A DNA stretch of 56,028 nucleotides from Actinomycetes bacterium (lineage in GTDB: Bacteria; Actinomycetota; Acidimicrobiia; Acidimicrobiales; RAAP-2): assembly GCA_021791895.1 (NCBI GenBank), contig JAJYVS010000017.1, positions 1 to 56,028 on the forward strand. Reading direction: 5' to 3'. The stretch's first letter is position 1; each line of letters opens with the position of its first letter. Below, piece by piece: positions 9,398-17,866 of the stretch. Both the position numbers and the translations under genes were made by a program. The notes below the pieces were generated by a model, which saw only the letters and a program-made list of their open reading frames with translations, searched no databases and was not told the origin of the DNA.

Positions 9398-9411
9398 GGG
9401 CCCTTCGGCCC
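9398..9411. promoter_or_regulatory. DevR-like box, bidirectional (GGGCCCTTCGGCCC)
   Basis: Near-perfect match to the shared 14-bp palindrome. It lies between the divergent XRE-PPOX operon and the CBS gene. Its centre (9404.5) is 61.5 bp from the leaderless CBS start and 42.5 bp from the deduced start of the XRE-PPOX transcript. A weaker element, CGGACGAACGGGGC at 9417-9430, is centred at -42.5 for the CBS gene, 19 bp away. Confidence 0.75.
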
Positions 9412-9453
9412 GAACGCGGACGAACGGGGCTGGCGGCAGGGGCGACGAGGGGG

Positions 9454-9459
9454 CACGAT
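9454..9459 (+). promoter_or_regulatory. Putative -10 hexamer CACGAT, leaderless CBS gene
   Basis: Occupies -12 to -7 relative to the ATG at 9466, the position expected for a leaderless transcript. It matches the NANNNT pattern seen at other promoters in this window. Confidence 0.5.
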
Positions 9460-9465
9460 CACACC

Positions 9466-9858
9466 ATGGAGATCAAGGACCAGCCGGTCGCGTCGCTCCG
9501 GCTCGAGCCGCCGATCCGGGTGGCCGCGGGCACCACGCTGCGGGAGGCGGCGGCGGTCATGCAGGACCATCGCACGTCGTGCGTGCTGGTGGGCGAGGGC
9601 CCGCCGCAGGTGGTGACCGAGCACGACCTCGCTGGCGCGTTGGCCGCCGGGATGGGCGCCGAGGCGCCCCTCGGACCGATCGCGAGCAGCGAGGTCATCT
9701 GGGCCACCGCCACGACCACCCTCCTCGATGCGCTGGCCATGATGCACCGGCACCGGATCCGCCATCTGGTGGTTCTCCGGGCGACCGGCGAGGTGGACGG
9801 GGTGCTCTCGCTCGAACGGGCGATCGACGTCCTCGTCGGCCGGGTCGGGCCGGACTGA
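9466..9858 (+). CDS. Two-CBS-domain protein (Hrp1-like)
   Basis: A 130-residue protein made only of a CBS pair: PIRVAAGTTLREAAAVMQDHRTSCVLV ... TEHDLAG and VIWATATTTLLDALAMMHRHRIRHLVVL ... GVLSLERAIDVL. Stand-alone CBS pairs bind adenine nucleotides; the mycobacterial counterpart Hrp1 (Rv2626c) is a strongly DosR-induced protein. No Shine-Dalgarno precedes ATG 9466, but a CACGAT hexamer at -12 and DevR-like boxes upstream suggest a leaderless, hypoxia-regulated transcript. It is divergent from the XRE-PPOX operon. Partner proteins are unknown. Confidence 0.88.
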   Translation: MEIKDQPVASLRLEPPIRVAAGTTLREAAAVMQDHRTSCVLVGEGPPQVVTEHDLAGALAAGMGAEAPLGPIASSEVIWATATTTLLDALAMMHRHRIRHLVVLRATGEVDGVLSLERAIDVLVGRVGPD

Positions 9859-9894
9859 GCGGACGCTCGGGGCCCCCGCTCCGGGCACCATCGT

Positions 9895-11913
9895 TCAGTC
9901 CTGCCGGTCGGCCGAACCCGAGGGCGCCGTGGCCTCGGCGCTTTGGGCCCGCCCGGTCGGGTCGTCCTCCCGGCCGGCCTGGGCCTCGGGGGCCCGGGTG
10001 GTGCCGGAGCGGTCCGGGCCCACGGTGACCCGCACGACGCCTTCGGGTTGGGGCCGGCCGGCCAGCTCGTAGACCGCCGACCCGTCGACGGTCTCTTGGG
10101 CGAGGAGCAGCGCCACCAGCTTGTCGAGCGCGTCGCGGTGGGCCTTCAGGATCTCGAGGGCCCGGACCTCGGCCTCGCGCACCAGCCGGGCCACCTCCTC
10201 GTCGATGGCGGCCTGGGTCTCCTCGGCGAACGGCCGGGTCGAGAACTCGCCGCCCCCGCCGTCGAGGTACACCGAGCCGCCCAGGGGGTAGCCGACCGGG
10301 CCGATGGTCTTGGAGAGCCCGAACTCGCGCACCATCTTGGTGGCGAGGTCGGTCGCCTTGGCCAGGTCGTTGCTGGCGCCGGTCGAGCCCTGGCCCAGCA
10401 CCACGAGCTCGCTCGCCCGGCCGCCGAGAAAGACCGCCAAGGTGTCGTAGAGGTAGTCCTCCCCGAAGAGGTGCCGCTCGACCAGCGGCAGCTGCTCGGT
10501 CACCCCGAGGGTCTGGCCGGCGGGCAGGATCGTCACCTTGGAGATGGGATCGGCCCTCTCGGAGTACGCGGCCACCAGGGCGTGCCCCGCCTCGTGCACC
10601 GCCACCGACCGCTTCTCCTCGTCGAGCAGGACGTTGGAGCCCTCGCGACGGCCGAGGATGACCCGGTCGCGCGCCTCGCTGAAGTCCGAGGGGACGAGGA
10701 CCTCCCGGTTGTCGCGCACCGCGACGATGGCCGCCTCGTTGACCAGGTTGGCCAGGTCGGCCCCGGAGAAGCCGGGGGTCCCGCGGGCGACTACGTCGAG
10801 GTCGACCCCGGCGTCGAGGCGCTTGCCCCGGCAGTGGACCGAGAGGATGGCCGCCCGTTCGGTGAGGTTGGGCAGCGGGATGATCACCTGGCGGTCGAAG
10901 CGGCCCGGTCGCAACAGCGCCGGGTCGAGAACCTCGGGGCGGTTGGTGGCGGCCAGCACGATGATCCCGGTCGCCGGGTCGAAACCGTCCATCTCGGCCA
11001 GGAGCTGGTTGAGCGTCTGCTCCCGCTCGTCGTTGGAGACGAAGGCCCGGTTTCCGGACCGGCGCTGCCCGATGGCGTCGACCTCGTCGACGAAGATGAT
11101 GGCCGGGGCCCGCTTGCGGGCCTCCGAGAAGAGGTCCCGCACCCTGGCCGCCCCCACGCCCACGAACATCTCCACGAAGCTCGAGCCGGTCACCGAGAAG
11201 AAGGGGACGTCGGCCTCGCCGGCCACCGCCCGGGCGAGCAGGGTCTTGCCGGTGCCCGGCGGGCCCACCATAAGGACCCCGCGCGGGGCCATGGCCCCGG
11301 CGCGCGCGTAGCGCTCGGGGTTGCGGAGGAAGTCGACGACCTCGCGGATCTCGAACTTCGCTCCCTCGTACCCGGCGACGTCGGAGAAGTTGGTCTTCGG
11401 CCGCTCCTCGTCGAAGACCTTGGCCTTGGAGCGGCCGACCCCGAGGGCCCCCTGCATCCGTCCCGCCGATCCCTTCGAGAGCCGCCACCACAGGTAGCCC
11501 AAGATGATGAAGGGCAACAGGAGGATCAGCCACGACAGCACCTCGGACCCGAAGGAGGTGCTCGAGGTGTTGGCCGTGATCTCGACGCCGTCGGACTGGA
11601 GCTTGTCCAAGAGCGCCTGGCCGGCCTGGGGCGGGATGGCCGTGGTGTACGGGGCCCCGTCCTTGAGGGTGCCCGACGCGCTCCCGCTCGTGTCGATGGT
11701 GACCGTCTTCACCTTGTGGTTCGTGACGTCGTGGAGGAAACCGGAGTAGGTGAGCGAGACGGAGCTCTGGTTGGTGGTGGGCAAGGTGAAGAACAAGAGG
11801 AGGAAGGCGGCGAGGGCGAGGAGCCAGAGGTAGTGGCGCCAGGCCGGCGGGGCCGGGGGGGCGGTCGGGGTGCCCTTGTCCCCGGTGGGCGGGGTCCTGG
11901 CCTCTTTGGTCAT
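9895..11913 (-). CDS. ftsH: ATP-dependent zinc metalloprotease FtsH
   Basis: A 672-residue membrane-anchored AAA+ protease. Two N-terminal transmembrane helices (about residues 28-46 and 125-145) flank an extracytoplasmic segment. The AAA module has Walker [10 protein letters not shown] (about residue 217), Walker [12 protein letters not shown] and the second-region-of-homology arginines ([12 protein letters not shown]). The zinc site HEAGH follows at about residue 438, with a downstream acidic ligand region. The C-terminal tail is long and disordered. FtsH removes misassembled membrane proteins. Actinobacteria usually have another copy elsewhere, so this may be an accessory stress paralogue given its neighbourhood. 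A poor DevR-box-like element (11979-11992, 9/14) lies 65 bp upstream; I give it little weight. Confidence 0.95.
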   Translation of the reverse strand: MTKEARTPPTGDKGTPTAPPAPPAWRHYLWLLALAAFLLLFFTLPTTNQSSVSLTYSGFLHDVTNHKVKTVTIDTSGSASGTLKDGAPYTTAIPPQAGQALLDKLQSDGVEITANTSSTSFGSEVLSWLILLLPFIILGYLWWRLSKGSAGRMQGALGVGRSKAKVFDEERPKTNFSDVAGYEGAKFEIREVVDFLRNPERYARAGAMAPRGVLMVGPPGTGKTLLARAVAGEADVPFFSVTGSSFVEMFVGVGAARVRDLFSEARKRAPAIIFVDEVDAIGQRRSGNRAFVSNDEREQTLNQLLAEMDGFDPATGIIVLAATNRPEVLDPALLRPGRFDRQVIIPLPNLTERAAILSVHCRGKRLDAGVDLDVVARGTPGFSGADLANLVNEAAIVAVRDNREVLVPSDFSEARDRVILGRREGSNVLLDEEKRSVAVHEAGHALVAAYSERADPISKVTILPAGQTLGVTEQLPLVERHLFGEDYLYDTLAVFLGGRASELVVLGQGSTGASNDLAKATDLATKMVREFGLSKTIGPVGYPLGGSVYLDGGGGEFSTRPFAEETQAAIDEEVARLVREAEVRALEILKAHRDALDKLVALLLAQETVDGSAVYELAGRPQPEGVVRVTVGPDRSGTTRAPEAQAGREDDPTGRAQSAEATAPSGSADRQD

Positions 11914-12086
11914 GGCCAGATGCTTGCACCTTCTCGTCCCCTCCGGCGCCCCCGGGCGCGCCCCGGTGGGCCACGGGGCCCCCGAACGTCCACCCAGGTC
12001 CAGGACGCTTGCGGCGAAGGGCGTCGCTACGCTGCACTGTTGGCCTCGCCAGCCACCGGTGCCGGCACAAGGGAGCGACCGGATCG

Positions 12087-12266
12087 ATGCAGCTCGAACT
12101 GGAAGACGAGGAGGCCGCCGAGCTCCGGCGACTGCTGATGGGGGCCCTGAGCGAGCTGAGCTCGGAGCTCGCCGGCACCGACAACGCCGCCTACGCCCGC
12201 CAGCTCCGGGCTCGGAGGGACCTGCTCCGCTCGATCGAGGAGAAGCTCGGCCCGGGCACGGCGTAG
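12087..12266 (+). CDS. Small charged helical protein, function unknown
   Basis: A 59-residue, highly acidic and leucine-rich protein that should fold as two amphipathic helices (LELEDEEAAELRRLLMGAL and ARQLRARRDLLRSIEEKL). It resembles short conserved actinobacterial proteins of unknown role, though I cannot name a family. ATG 12087 is preceded by GGGAG at 12071-12075, a slightly distant Shine-Dalgarno. It is divergent from ftsH and convergent with the histidine kinase. Coding status is likely from codon bias and the clean helical pattern, but not proven. Confidence 0.55.
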   Translation: MQLELEDEEAAELRRLLMGALSELSSELAGTDNAAYARQLRARRDLLRSIEEKLGPGTA

Positions 12267-12294
12267 GCCGACGACCGGCGCCTTCGGCGCCCGC

Positions 12295-13428
12295 TCAGCG
12301 CAACCCGGCCGGGGCGCGCCACTCAATGGTGGTCCCGTGCTCCGAGCTGCGCACCTCGAATCGGCCGCCGAGCTTCTCGGCCCGCTGGGCCAAGTTGTGC
12401 AGGCCCAGCCCGGCGGTGATCGCGGCGGGGTCGAATCCGGCGCCGTTGTCGGTGACGGTGAGCACGCAGTCCCCGTCGTCCACGCCCACCGAGACCACCG
12501 CCCCGGTCGCCCGGGCGTGGCGGCCGACGTTGGTGAGCCCCTCGCGCAGCACGAAGAGTAGGTGCTCGACCATCGTCTCGGTCAGGGTGGAGTCGAGCGC
12601 CCCCTCGAAGGTGACCCGGGCCTCGAAGCCGAGCACCGGGGAGAGCTCGCGCACGAGATCGAGGATGCGCGACCGGGCGCTCCCCGGGTCCCGGCCCGAG
12701 GACAACGCGAAGATCGACGAGCGGATCTGTCGGATGGTCTCGTCGATGTCGGCGACGGCCCGGCTCAGGCGTTCGGCGATCGGCGGGGTGGTGACCAGCC
12801 GGCTGATGCCCTGCAGCGAGAGGCCGATCGCGAACAGACGCTGGATCACCGCGTCGTGCAGGTCCCGGGCGATGCGGTCGCGGTCGTCGTAGACGGCCAT
12901 CTCCCGGACCTGGCGGTGTAGCCGGGCGTTCTCGATGGCGATCCCGGCCGCCTGGGACAGCGCCACCACCATCACCTCGTCGTCCTCGGTGAACGCCGGC
13001 GCGCCGATCTTCTCGGTGAGGTAGAGGTTCCCGTACACCTCCCCGTGGGCGGCGACCGGCACGCCGAGGAACGAGCTCATCTCGGGGTGGTTGGGGGGGA
13101 AGCCGTAGCGCCCGGGGTGCTCGCGTAGGTCGGCGATCCGGAGCGGACGGGGATCGCTGATCAGGAGGCCGAGGACCCCCTTGCCGGCCGGCCGGTCCCC
13201 GATCGCCCGCACGGTCTTCTCGTCGAGCCCGACGGCGACGAAGTCGGCGACCTTGGTCTTCGAGTCGTCGAGGACCCCGAGGGCGCCGTAGCGGGCGCCG
13301 GCCATGGAGCAGGCCTCCTCGACGAAGTGGTGGAGCAGCTCGGCGAGGGTCAGGTCCCCCTCGAGCAGGAGTACCGCCTCGAGGAGCCGACGCAGCTTGG
13401 CCGGATCGTCGAGACGGCGGTAGGGCAC
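12295..13428 (-). CDS. devS: GAF-domain sensor histidine kinase (DevS/DosS-like)
   Basis: About 377 residues, cytosolic. One GAF domain (about residues 20-185, with GVLGLLISDPRPLRI and FPPNHPEMSSFLGVPVAAHG) is followed by a HisKA_3 dimerisation helix with the phosphoacceptor in DRIARDLHDAVIQRLF and an HATPase_c domain (EGLTNVGRHARA, DNGAGFDP, GLGLHNLAQRAEKLGG). Mycobacterial DevS/DosT have two GAF domains, so this is a one-GAF version; whether it binds haem cannot be judged from sequence. GTG 13428 is chosen because TACGAT lies exactly at -12 to -7 and the upstream extension lacks similarity. A DevR-like box is centred at -60.5. The partner is almost certainly the response regulator at 14.0-14.6 kb. 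Confidence 0.88.
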   Translation of the reverse strand: MPYRRLDDPAKLRRLLEAVLLLEGDLTLAELLHHFVEEACSMAGARYGALGVLDDSKTKVADFVAVGLDEKTVRAIGDRPAGKGVLGLLISDPRPLRIADLREHPGRYGFPPNHPEMSSFLGVPVAAHGEVYGNLYLTEKIGAPAFTEDDEVMVVALSQAAGIAIENARLHRQVREMAVYDDRDRIARDLHDAVIQRLFAIGLSLQGISRLVTTPPIAERLSRAVADIDETIRQIRSSIFALSSGRDPGSARSRILDLVRELSPVLGFEARVTFEGALDSTLTETMVEHLLFVLREGLTNVGRHARATGAVVSVGVDDGDCVLTVTDNGAGFDPAAITAGLGLHNLAQRAEKLGGRFEVRSSEHGTTIEWRAPAGLR

Positions 13429-13434
13429 CGGGCA

Positions 13435-13440
13435 ATCGTA
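13435..13440 (-). promoter_or_regulatory. Putative -10 hexamer TACGAT, leaderless histidine kinase
   Basis: Read on the minus strand, TACGAT occupies -12 to -7 of the GTG at 13428 and fits the TANNNT consensus used by leaderless actinobacterial promoters. Confidence 0.55.
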
Positions 13441-13481
13441 GTGTCGGTGCCGAAGGACCGAGACTTCCGGGCCCCGTTGCG

Positions 13482-13495
13482 AGGACGAAAGCCCC
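13482..13495. promoter_or_regulatory. DevR-like box upstream of the sensor kinase
   Basis: Reads GGGGCTTTCGTCCT on the minus strand, a good match to the palindrome. It is centred 60.5 bp from the kinase start. A second, poorer element (GTGCCGAAGGACCG) is at 13447-13460. Suggests autoregulation of the two-component system. Confidence 0.6.
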
Positions 13496-13634
13496 TGGTC
13501 AAGGGGGTTCGCCGGGCGCACGCTGTGGTGGTGGCGATCGCCGGGCAGGATGATCGGGAGGTGCCGAGGGGCCAACGCCGGGGTGGTGCCCGAGCCCCGG
13601 GGGGACGAGGACGAGAGGAAGAGGGCCAGCACCC

Positions 13635-13958
13635 ATGTCGATGTACGCCGAGCTTCTGACGATGTCCTATCGACAGGCGAGATCCGAGTCGGGCCGGACC
13701 CCGAAGATCGCCAACCTCTTGGCCGACGTCATCTCGTCGCGCCAGCGCCTCGACGAGATCCCGGTGACCTCGGGGGGCGCGAGCGACGATCTGGCCGCCA
13801 ACATCGACTACGACCTGGCCCTGCTCGCGCTGTGCAACGCCCGGGGGATCCTTGTCGACCTGGCACGCTTCGAGCGCCCTCTGGCCGAACGGGCGCGGCT
13901 CGAGCACGAGCTCGCCGCCCACGGCATCGATCTCGACGAACTCGACCCGATCGGTTGA
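13635..13958 (+). CDS. Small conserved-looking protein between the two-component genes, function unknown
   Basis: A 107-residue soluble, helical protein (LLTMSYRQARSESGRTPKIANLL; ARGILVDLARFERPLAERARL; ending DLDELDPIG). I do not recognise a family. It sits between the histidine kinase, transcribed the other way, and the response regulator, with which it converges; the two genes end only 3 bp apart. A weak box-like element GGTGCCGAGGGGCC (13560-13573) lies 61 bp upstream. Being wedged inside a sensor-regulator pair suggests a linked role, for example modulating the kinase, but that is speculation. The clean frame and strong third-position GC support coding. Confidence 0.7.
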   Translation: MSMYAELLTMSYRQARSESGRTPKIANLLADVISSRQRLDEIPVTSGGASDDLAANIDYDLALLALCNARGILVDLARFERPLAERARLEHELAAHGIDLDELDPIG

Positions 13959-13961
13959 GGA

Positions 13962-14636
13962 TCAGGTCCCCTCGGAGGGAGGATGCCGCTCCGACGCGTT
14001 CTTTTCGGCCGCCAGCCGGGTGGCGAAGATCGCCGCCTCGGTGCGACGCTGCATGCCCAGCTTGGCCAGGAGGTTCGACACGTAGTTCTTGACCGTCTTT
14101 TCGGCCAAGAAGAGCTCCTCACCGATCTGACGGTTGGTCCGTCCCTCGGCGATCTGGTCGAGGATGCGCCGCTCCTGGGGGGTGAGGGTCGCCAGGCGCT
14201 GGTCCTCCTGGGGCCCCCGGCGGACCCGCTCGAGGACCCGTTGGGTCAGGTTGGGATCCAAGAGCGAGGACCCCGACGCCACCTTGCGGATGTCGCCGAC
14301 CAGGTCCCCGCCCGCGACCTGCTTGAGCACGTAGCCGGACGCCCCGGCCATGACCGACGCGAGGAGGGCCTCGTCGTCGGCGTAGGAGGTCAGCATGAGA
14401 CAGGTGGTCTCGGGCCGATCCGAGCGCACCTGGCGGCAGACCTCGATCCCGCTGCCGTCGGGGAGCCGGACGTCGAGGATGGCGACGTCGGGGGCGGCCA
14501 GCGGGATCCGGACGAGGGCCTCCTCGGCCGTGCCGGCCTCACCCACCACCTCGATGTCCTCCTCCGGCTCGAGCAGCGCCCGCAGGCCGGCCCGCACGAC
14601 CTCGTGGTCGTCGAGGAGGAACACCCGGATGGGCAC
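13962..14636 (-). CDS. devR: DevR/DosR-like NarL-family response regulator
   Basis: A 224-residue two-domain regulator. The receiver domain has acidic pair D9-D10, phosphoacceptor D55 (VAILDVRLPDG), T83 and K105. The LuxR-type HTH near residues 150-215 includes TNRQIGEELFLAEKTVKNYV and LLAKLGMQRRTEAAIFAT, which matches the corresponding DNA-reading helix region of mycobacterial DosR almost residue for residue, including the K-T-V-K-N contact segment. That identity predicts a DosR-like DNA target, and matching palindromes occur throughout the window. GTG 14636 has CAGACT at -12 to -7, so it is probably leaderless, and a half-site is centred at -40.5. It is divergent from the HAD-GH65 pair. Confidence 0.92.
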   Translation of the reverse strand: MPIRVFLLDDHEVVRAGLRALLEPEEDIEVVGEAGTAEEALVRIPLAAPDVAILDVRLPDGSGIEVCRQVRSDRPETTCLMLTSYADDEALLASVMAGASGYVLKQVAGGDLVGDIRKVASGSSLLDPNLTQRVLERVRRGPQEDQRLATLTPQERRILDQIAEGRTNRQIGEELFLAEKTVKNYVSNLLAKLGMQRRTEAAIFATRLAAEKNASERHPPSEGT

Positions 14637-14642
14637 GCCTCG

Positions 14643-14683
14643 AGTCTGCCACGCCGCCGTGCTGGCCGTTCTTCGAAGGCCCA
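14643..14683 (-). promoter_or_regulatory. devR promoter: -10 CAGACT and DevR-like half-site
   Basis: On the minus strand CAGACT (14643-14648) is at -12 to -7 of GTG 14636. TGGGCCTTCGAAGA (14670-14683) keeps one half of the palindrome (GGNCCTTCG) and loses the other. It is centred at -40.5, two bases off the usual position. This would suit weak autoregulation. Confidence 0.4.
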
Positions 14684-14741
14684 GGTCGTGCGGGAGCGGC
14701 CTGCGGGCGTCGGGGGAAACCGGGGAAGGCAGGGGCCGGCC

Positions 14742-15521
14742 GTGGCTGAGACCTCGACCCCGGTGCCCCGGCGCGTCCTCGTCGGGGACGCCGCCCGCCC
14801 GTCGGCCTGGCTGTTCGACCTCGACGGGGTCCTGACCGACACCGCCACCCTGCACGACCGGGCCTGGAAGGCGATCTTCGACCGCTTCCTGGCGTCGCTC
14901 GACCCACCGGGCCGCCCCTTCGACCCGATCGAGGACTACGAGCGCTACGTCGACGGGAAGCCGCACAACGACGGGGTCCGCGACTTCCTCGCCTCCCGGG
15001 GGATCGTCCTGCCCGAGGGCACGGGGGACCGTCGCGGCCCCGGGCCGACGGTCACCGGCATCGCCGCGACCAAGAACGCCCGGTATCTCGAGCTCCTGGC
15101 GAGCGAGGGGGCGGCCGTCTTCCCGGACGCGGCGGCCCTCCTCGGGGCGGTCCGGGACGCCGGCCGTCGCTGCGCCGTGGTGACGGCGAGCGAGAACCTG
15201 GGCGCCGTCCTCCGGGCGGCGGGCCTCGAAGGAGCCTTCGACGCGCAGGTCGACGGCCTGGTCGCCAAGCGCCATCGTCTCCAGGGGAAGCCGGCCCCCG
15301 ACACCTACCTGTTCGGGGCGGCCCTCCTCGGGGCGGCCCCAAAGGACGCCGTGGTGGTCGAGGACGCCCCGGCCGGGGCGGCGGCCGGGCGGGCCGGCGG
15401 CTTCGGGCTCGTGGTTGGGGTGGCCCGACGGGCGAGCGAGGAGGAGCTCCGCTCGGCGGGGGCCGACGTGGTGGTGCGCGATCTCACGACGCTGCTCGGT
15501 CCGGCCGGAGGCGGCCAGTGA
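14742..15521 (+). CDS. HAD-family beta-phosphoglucomutase-like hydrolase
   Basis: A 259-residue HAD enzyme. Motif I is AWLFDLDGVLTDTATLH (the DxDGVxTD of beta-phosphoglucomutases), motif II VVTASENLG, motif III GKPAPDTYLFGAALLG and motif IV VVVEDAPAGAAAG. It overlaps the GH65 gene by GTGA. In this pairing the phosphorylase releases beta-glucose 1-phosphate from a disaccharide and the HAD enzyme converts it to glucose 6-phosphate. In M. tuberculosis the DosR-regulon protein Rv2006 carries HAD and GH65 modules in one chain; here they are two genes. GTG 14742 was chosen for its purine-rich upstream (GGGGAAGGCAGGGG) and family length. Confidence 0.88.
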   Translation: MAETSTPVPRRVLVGDAARPSAWLFDLDGVLTDTATLHDRAWKAIFDRFLASLDPPGRPFDPIEDYERYVDGKPHNDGVRDFLASRGIVLPEGTGDRRGPGPTVTGIAATKNARYLELLASEGAAVFPDAAALLGAVRDAGRRCAVVTASENLGAVLRAAGLEGAFDAQVDGLVAKRHRLQGKPAPDTYLFGAALLGAAPKDAVVVEDAPAGAAAGRAGGFGLVVGVARRASEEELRSAGADVVVRDLTTLLGPAGGGQ

Positions 15522-17836
15522 TCGGGCATCCGGCGTTCCCGGTCGAGGCCTGGACCGTCACCGAGACCGATTTCTCGCCGGAGATCGTCGCCCAGACCGA
15601 GACGCTCTTCACCGTCGCCAACGGCTACCTCGGGCTGCGCGGCAACCTCGAGGAGGGGGTGCCGGTCTACCAACCGGGCTCCTACCTGAACGGCTTCTAC
15701 GAGTCCCGACCGACGCTCTCGGGCGACGAGCCGCCGTCGGCCCGGGTGGAGACGAGCGAGACCCAGCTCAACGTCACCGACGGGAAGATCGTCCGCCTGA
15801 GCGTCAACGGGAGCCCGCTCAACGTCATGACCGGGCGGTTGCGGTGGCACCGCCGCGTGCTCGACATGGCCGAGGGCGAGCTCACCCGGGACCTGTGCTG
15901 GGAGGCCCCGAGAGGGGGGACGGTCAGGGTCCGCACCCGGCGCCTGGTCTCCCTCGCCACGAGGGAGCTCGCGGCCATCTCCTACCGGGTGGACGCCCTG
16001 GAGGAACCGGTCACTGTCGAGCTCACCTCGAGCCTCGTCGCCAACGAGAGCACCCAGATGCGCGAGGACGACCCCCGGGAGGCGGCCCCCCTCTACGGCC
16101 GGGTCCTGCTCCACCGGCGGGCCGAGGTCACCGGGTCGCGGGTCCTGGCCGCGTACACGACCCGGTCCTCGCGCCTCAACGTGGTCACCGTGGCCGACCA
16201 CGAGGTGACGGGGCACCCCTCGAACCCCCAGCCGGTCCAGGTGCCCGGCGAGGTGGGGGTGCGCTACCGGTTCTCGCTGGAGGCCGGCACCTCGGTGACC
16301 CTGACCAAGCTGCTCGCCTACGAGTGGTCGTCGGAGCGGCCGATCCGGGAGCTGGCCGACGCGGCCAGCGCGGTCGTGGACCGGGCGTCGGCCGAGGGAT
16401 TCGACCGGATCGTGGAACGGCACCGCAGTGTCGTGCGGCGGTTCTGGGACCGGGCCGACATCGAGGTGGACGGGGACCCCGAACTCCAGCAGGGCCTCCG
16501 CTTCGGGCTCTACCAGTTGCTGCAGGCCACGGCGGCGGCCGGCGAACTCGGGGTGGCGGCCAAGGGACTGACCGGGCAGGGCTACGACGGCCACCGGTTC
16601 TGGGACTCCGAGGTCTTCTTGGTGCCGGTCCTCTCGCGCATCCTCCCCGAAGCCGCCCGGGCGCTCCTCGCCTTTCGCTGCCGCACCCTCGACGCGGCGC
16701 GGGCTCGGGCCGAGACGCTCGGGTACGCCGGCGCGCTGTTCCCCTGGCGGACCATCAGCGGGACCGAGGTCTCCTCGTACTTCCCCGAGGGCACGGCCGC
16801 CTTCCACCTGGCCGCCGACATCGCCTACGCCGTCACCACCTACGTCCGGGCGACCGGCGACCGGGCCTTTCTCACCGAGGGCGGCGCCGAGCTGCTGGTC
16901 GAGACGGCCCGGCTGTGGCTGTCCCTCGGCCACCACGACCCGGCGCGCGGGGCGTTCTGCATCGACGAGGTGACCGGGCCCGACGAGTACTCGGCCCTCG
17001 TCGACAACAACTTGTACACGAACGTGATGGCGGCGGCCAACCTGAGCGAGGCGGCGTCGGTCCTGCGTTCGATGGCCCGCGACGCCCCGGCCGACTACGC
17101 GCGGATCGTGGTCGCCACCGGCCTCGAGGCGGCTGAGCTCGACCGGTTCGAGCAGGCGGCGGCGACGGTGTACGTCCCCTACGACGAGGAGTTGGGGATC
17201 CATCCCCAAGACGACGCCTTCTTGCACCACCGGCGATTCGACCTGGCCGCGCTGGACAAGGACCACTTCCCGCTGCTCCTCTACTTCCATCCCCTCGTCC
17301 TCTACGGCGCCCAGGTGGTGAAGCAGGCCGACGTGGTCCTCGCCCTGCACCTGTTGGGCGACCGCTTTGACATGGAGGACAAGCGGCGGGACTTCGCCTA
17401 CTACGAGCCGATCACCGTGCACGACTCCTCCCTCTCGGCCTCGAGCCACGCCGTGGTGGCGGCCGAGCTCGGCCGGCTGGAGGACGCGCTGCGCTACCTG
17501 CGCGCCTGCGTGCTCGTCGACCTCGACAACCTGGCCAACAACGTCCGCGACGGCGTGCACCTGGCCGGGGTGGCGAGCGGCTGGCAGGCGGTCGTCGAGG
17601 GGCTGGCCGGGTTCCGGCACCGCTCGGGGGGGATCGCCTTTGCGCCCGTGCTCCCAGAGCCGCTCTCCCGGATCCGCTTCTCGCTCCTCGTGGCCGGGGC
17701 CCGCCTCGACGTCGAGATCACCGGGCCCGCCACCACCTACCGGCTGGAGGCGGGGGAGCGGGTGAGCCTGCTGCACCACGGCCGGAGTGTCGAGCTGGAT
17801 GCGGCGACCCCCGAGGTCGTCGTCGCGAACCGCTGA
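15518..17836 (+). CDS. Glycoside hydrolase family 65 protein (disaccharide phosphorylase type)
   Basis: A 772-residue enzyme with the full GH65 layout: N-terminal beta-sandwich (ETLFTVANGYLGLRGNLEEG), central (alpha/alpha)6 barrel and C-terminal beta domain ending in HGRSVELD. The catalytic block CIDEVTGPDEYSALVDNN places acidic residues at E484 and E490; GYDGHRFWDSEVFLVPVL and the phosphate-site region SSLSASSHAVVAAELG are also present. Family members phosphorolyse maltose, trehalose, kojibiose or nigerose; specificity cannot be read from sequence. Coupled to the HAD gene, it would feed stored disaccharide into glycolysis while sparing one ATP, which suits energy-limited anaerobic cells. Confidence 0.92.
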   Translation: MIGHPAFPVEAWTVTETDFSPEIVAQTETLFTVANGYLGLRGNLEEGVPVYQPGSYLNGFYESRPTLSGDEPPSARVETSETQLNVTDGKIVRLSVNGSPLNVMTGRLRWHRRVLDMAEGELTRDLCWEAPRGGTVRVRTRRLVSLATRELAAISYRVDALEEPVTVELTSSLVANESTQMREDDPREAAPLYGRVLLHRRAEVTGSRVLAAYTTRSSRLNVVTVADHEVTGHPSNPQPVQVPGEVGVRYRFSLEAGTSVTLTKLLAYEWSSERPIRELADAASAVVDRASAEGFDRIVERHRSVVRRFWDRADIEVDGDPELQQGLRFGLYQLLQATAAAGELGVAAKGLTGQGYDGHRFWDSEVFLVPVLSRILPEAARALLAFRCRTLDAARARAETLGYAGALFPWRTISGTEVSSYFPEGTAAFHLAADIAYAVTTYVRATGDRAFLTEGGAELLVETARLWLSLGHHDPARGAFCIDEVTGPDEYSALVDNNLYTNVMAAANLSEAASVLRSMARDAPADYARIVVATGLEAAELDRFEQAAATVYVPYDEELGIHPQDDAFLHHRRFDLAALDKDHFPLLLYFHPLVLYGAQVVKQADVVLALHLLGDRFDMEDKRRDFAYYEPITVHDSSLSASSHAVVAAELGRLEDALRYLRACVLVDLDNLANNVRDGVHLAGVASGWQAVVEGLAGFRHRSGGIAFAPVLPEPLSRIRFSLLVAGARLDVEITGPATTYRLEAGERVSLLHHGRSVELDAATPEVVVANR

Positions 17837-17866
17837 TCGCCGGGCCGCGCCGGCCGGTCCGTCCGA

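Noticed and set aside
15305..17779. 824-codon minus-strand open frame opposite GH65 (and similar long antisense frames opposite phosphoketolase, FtsH, PEP synthase and the por genes)
   Set aside because: Low-complexity translations typical of antisense frames in high-GC DNA; the opposite strand encodes clear enzymes.
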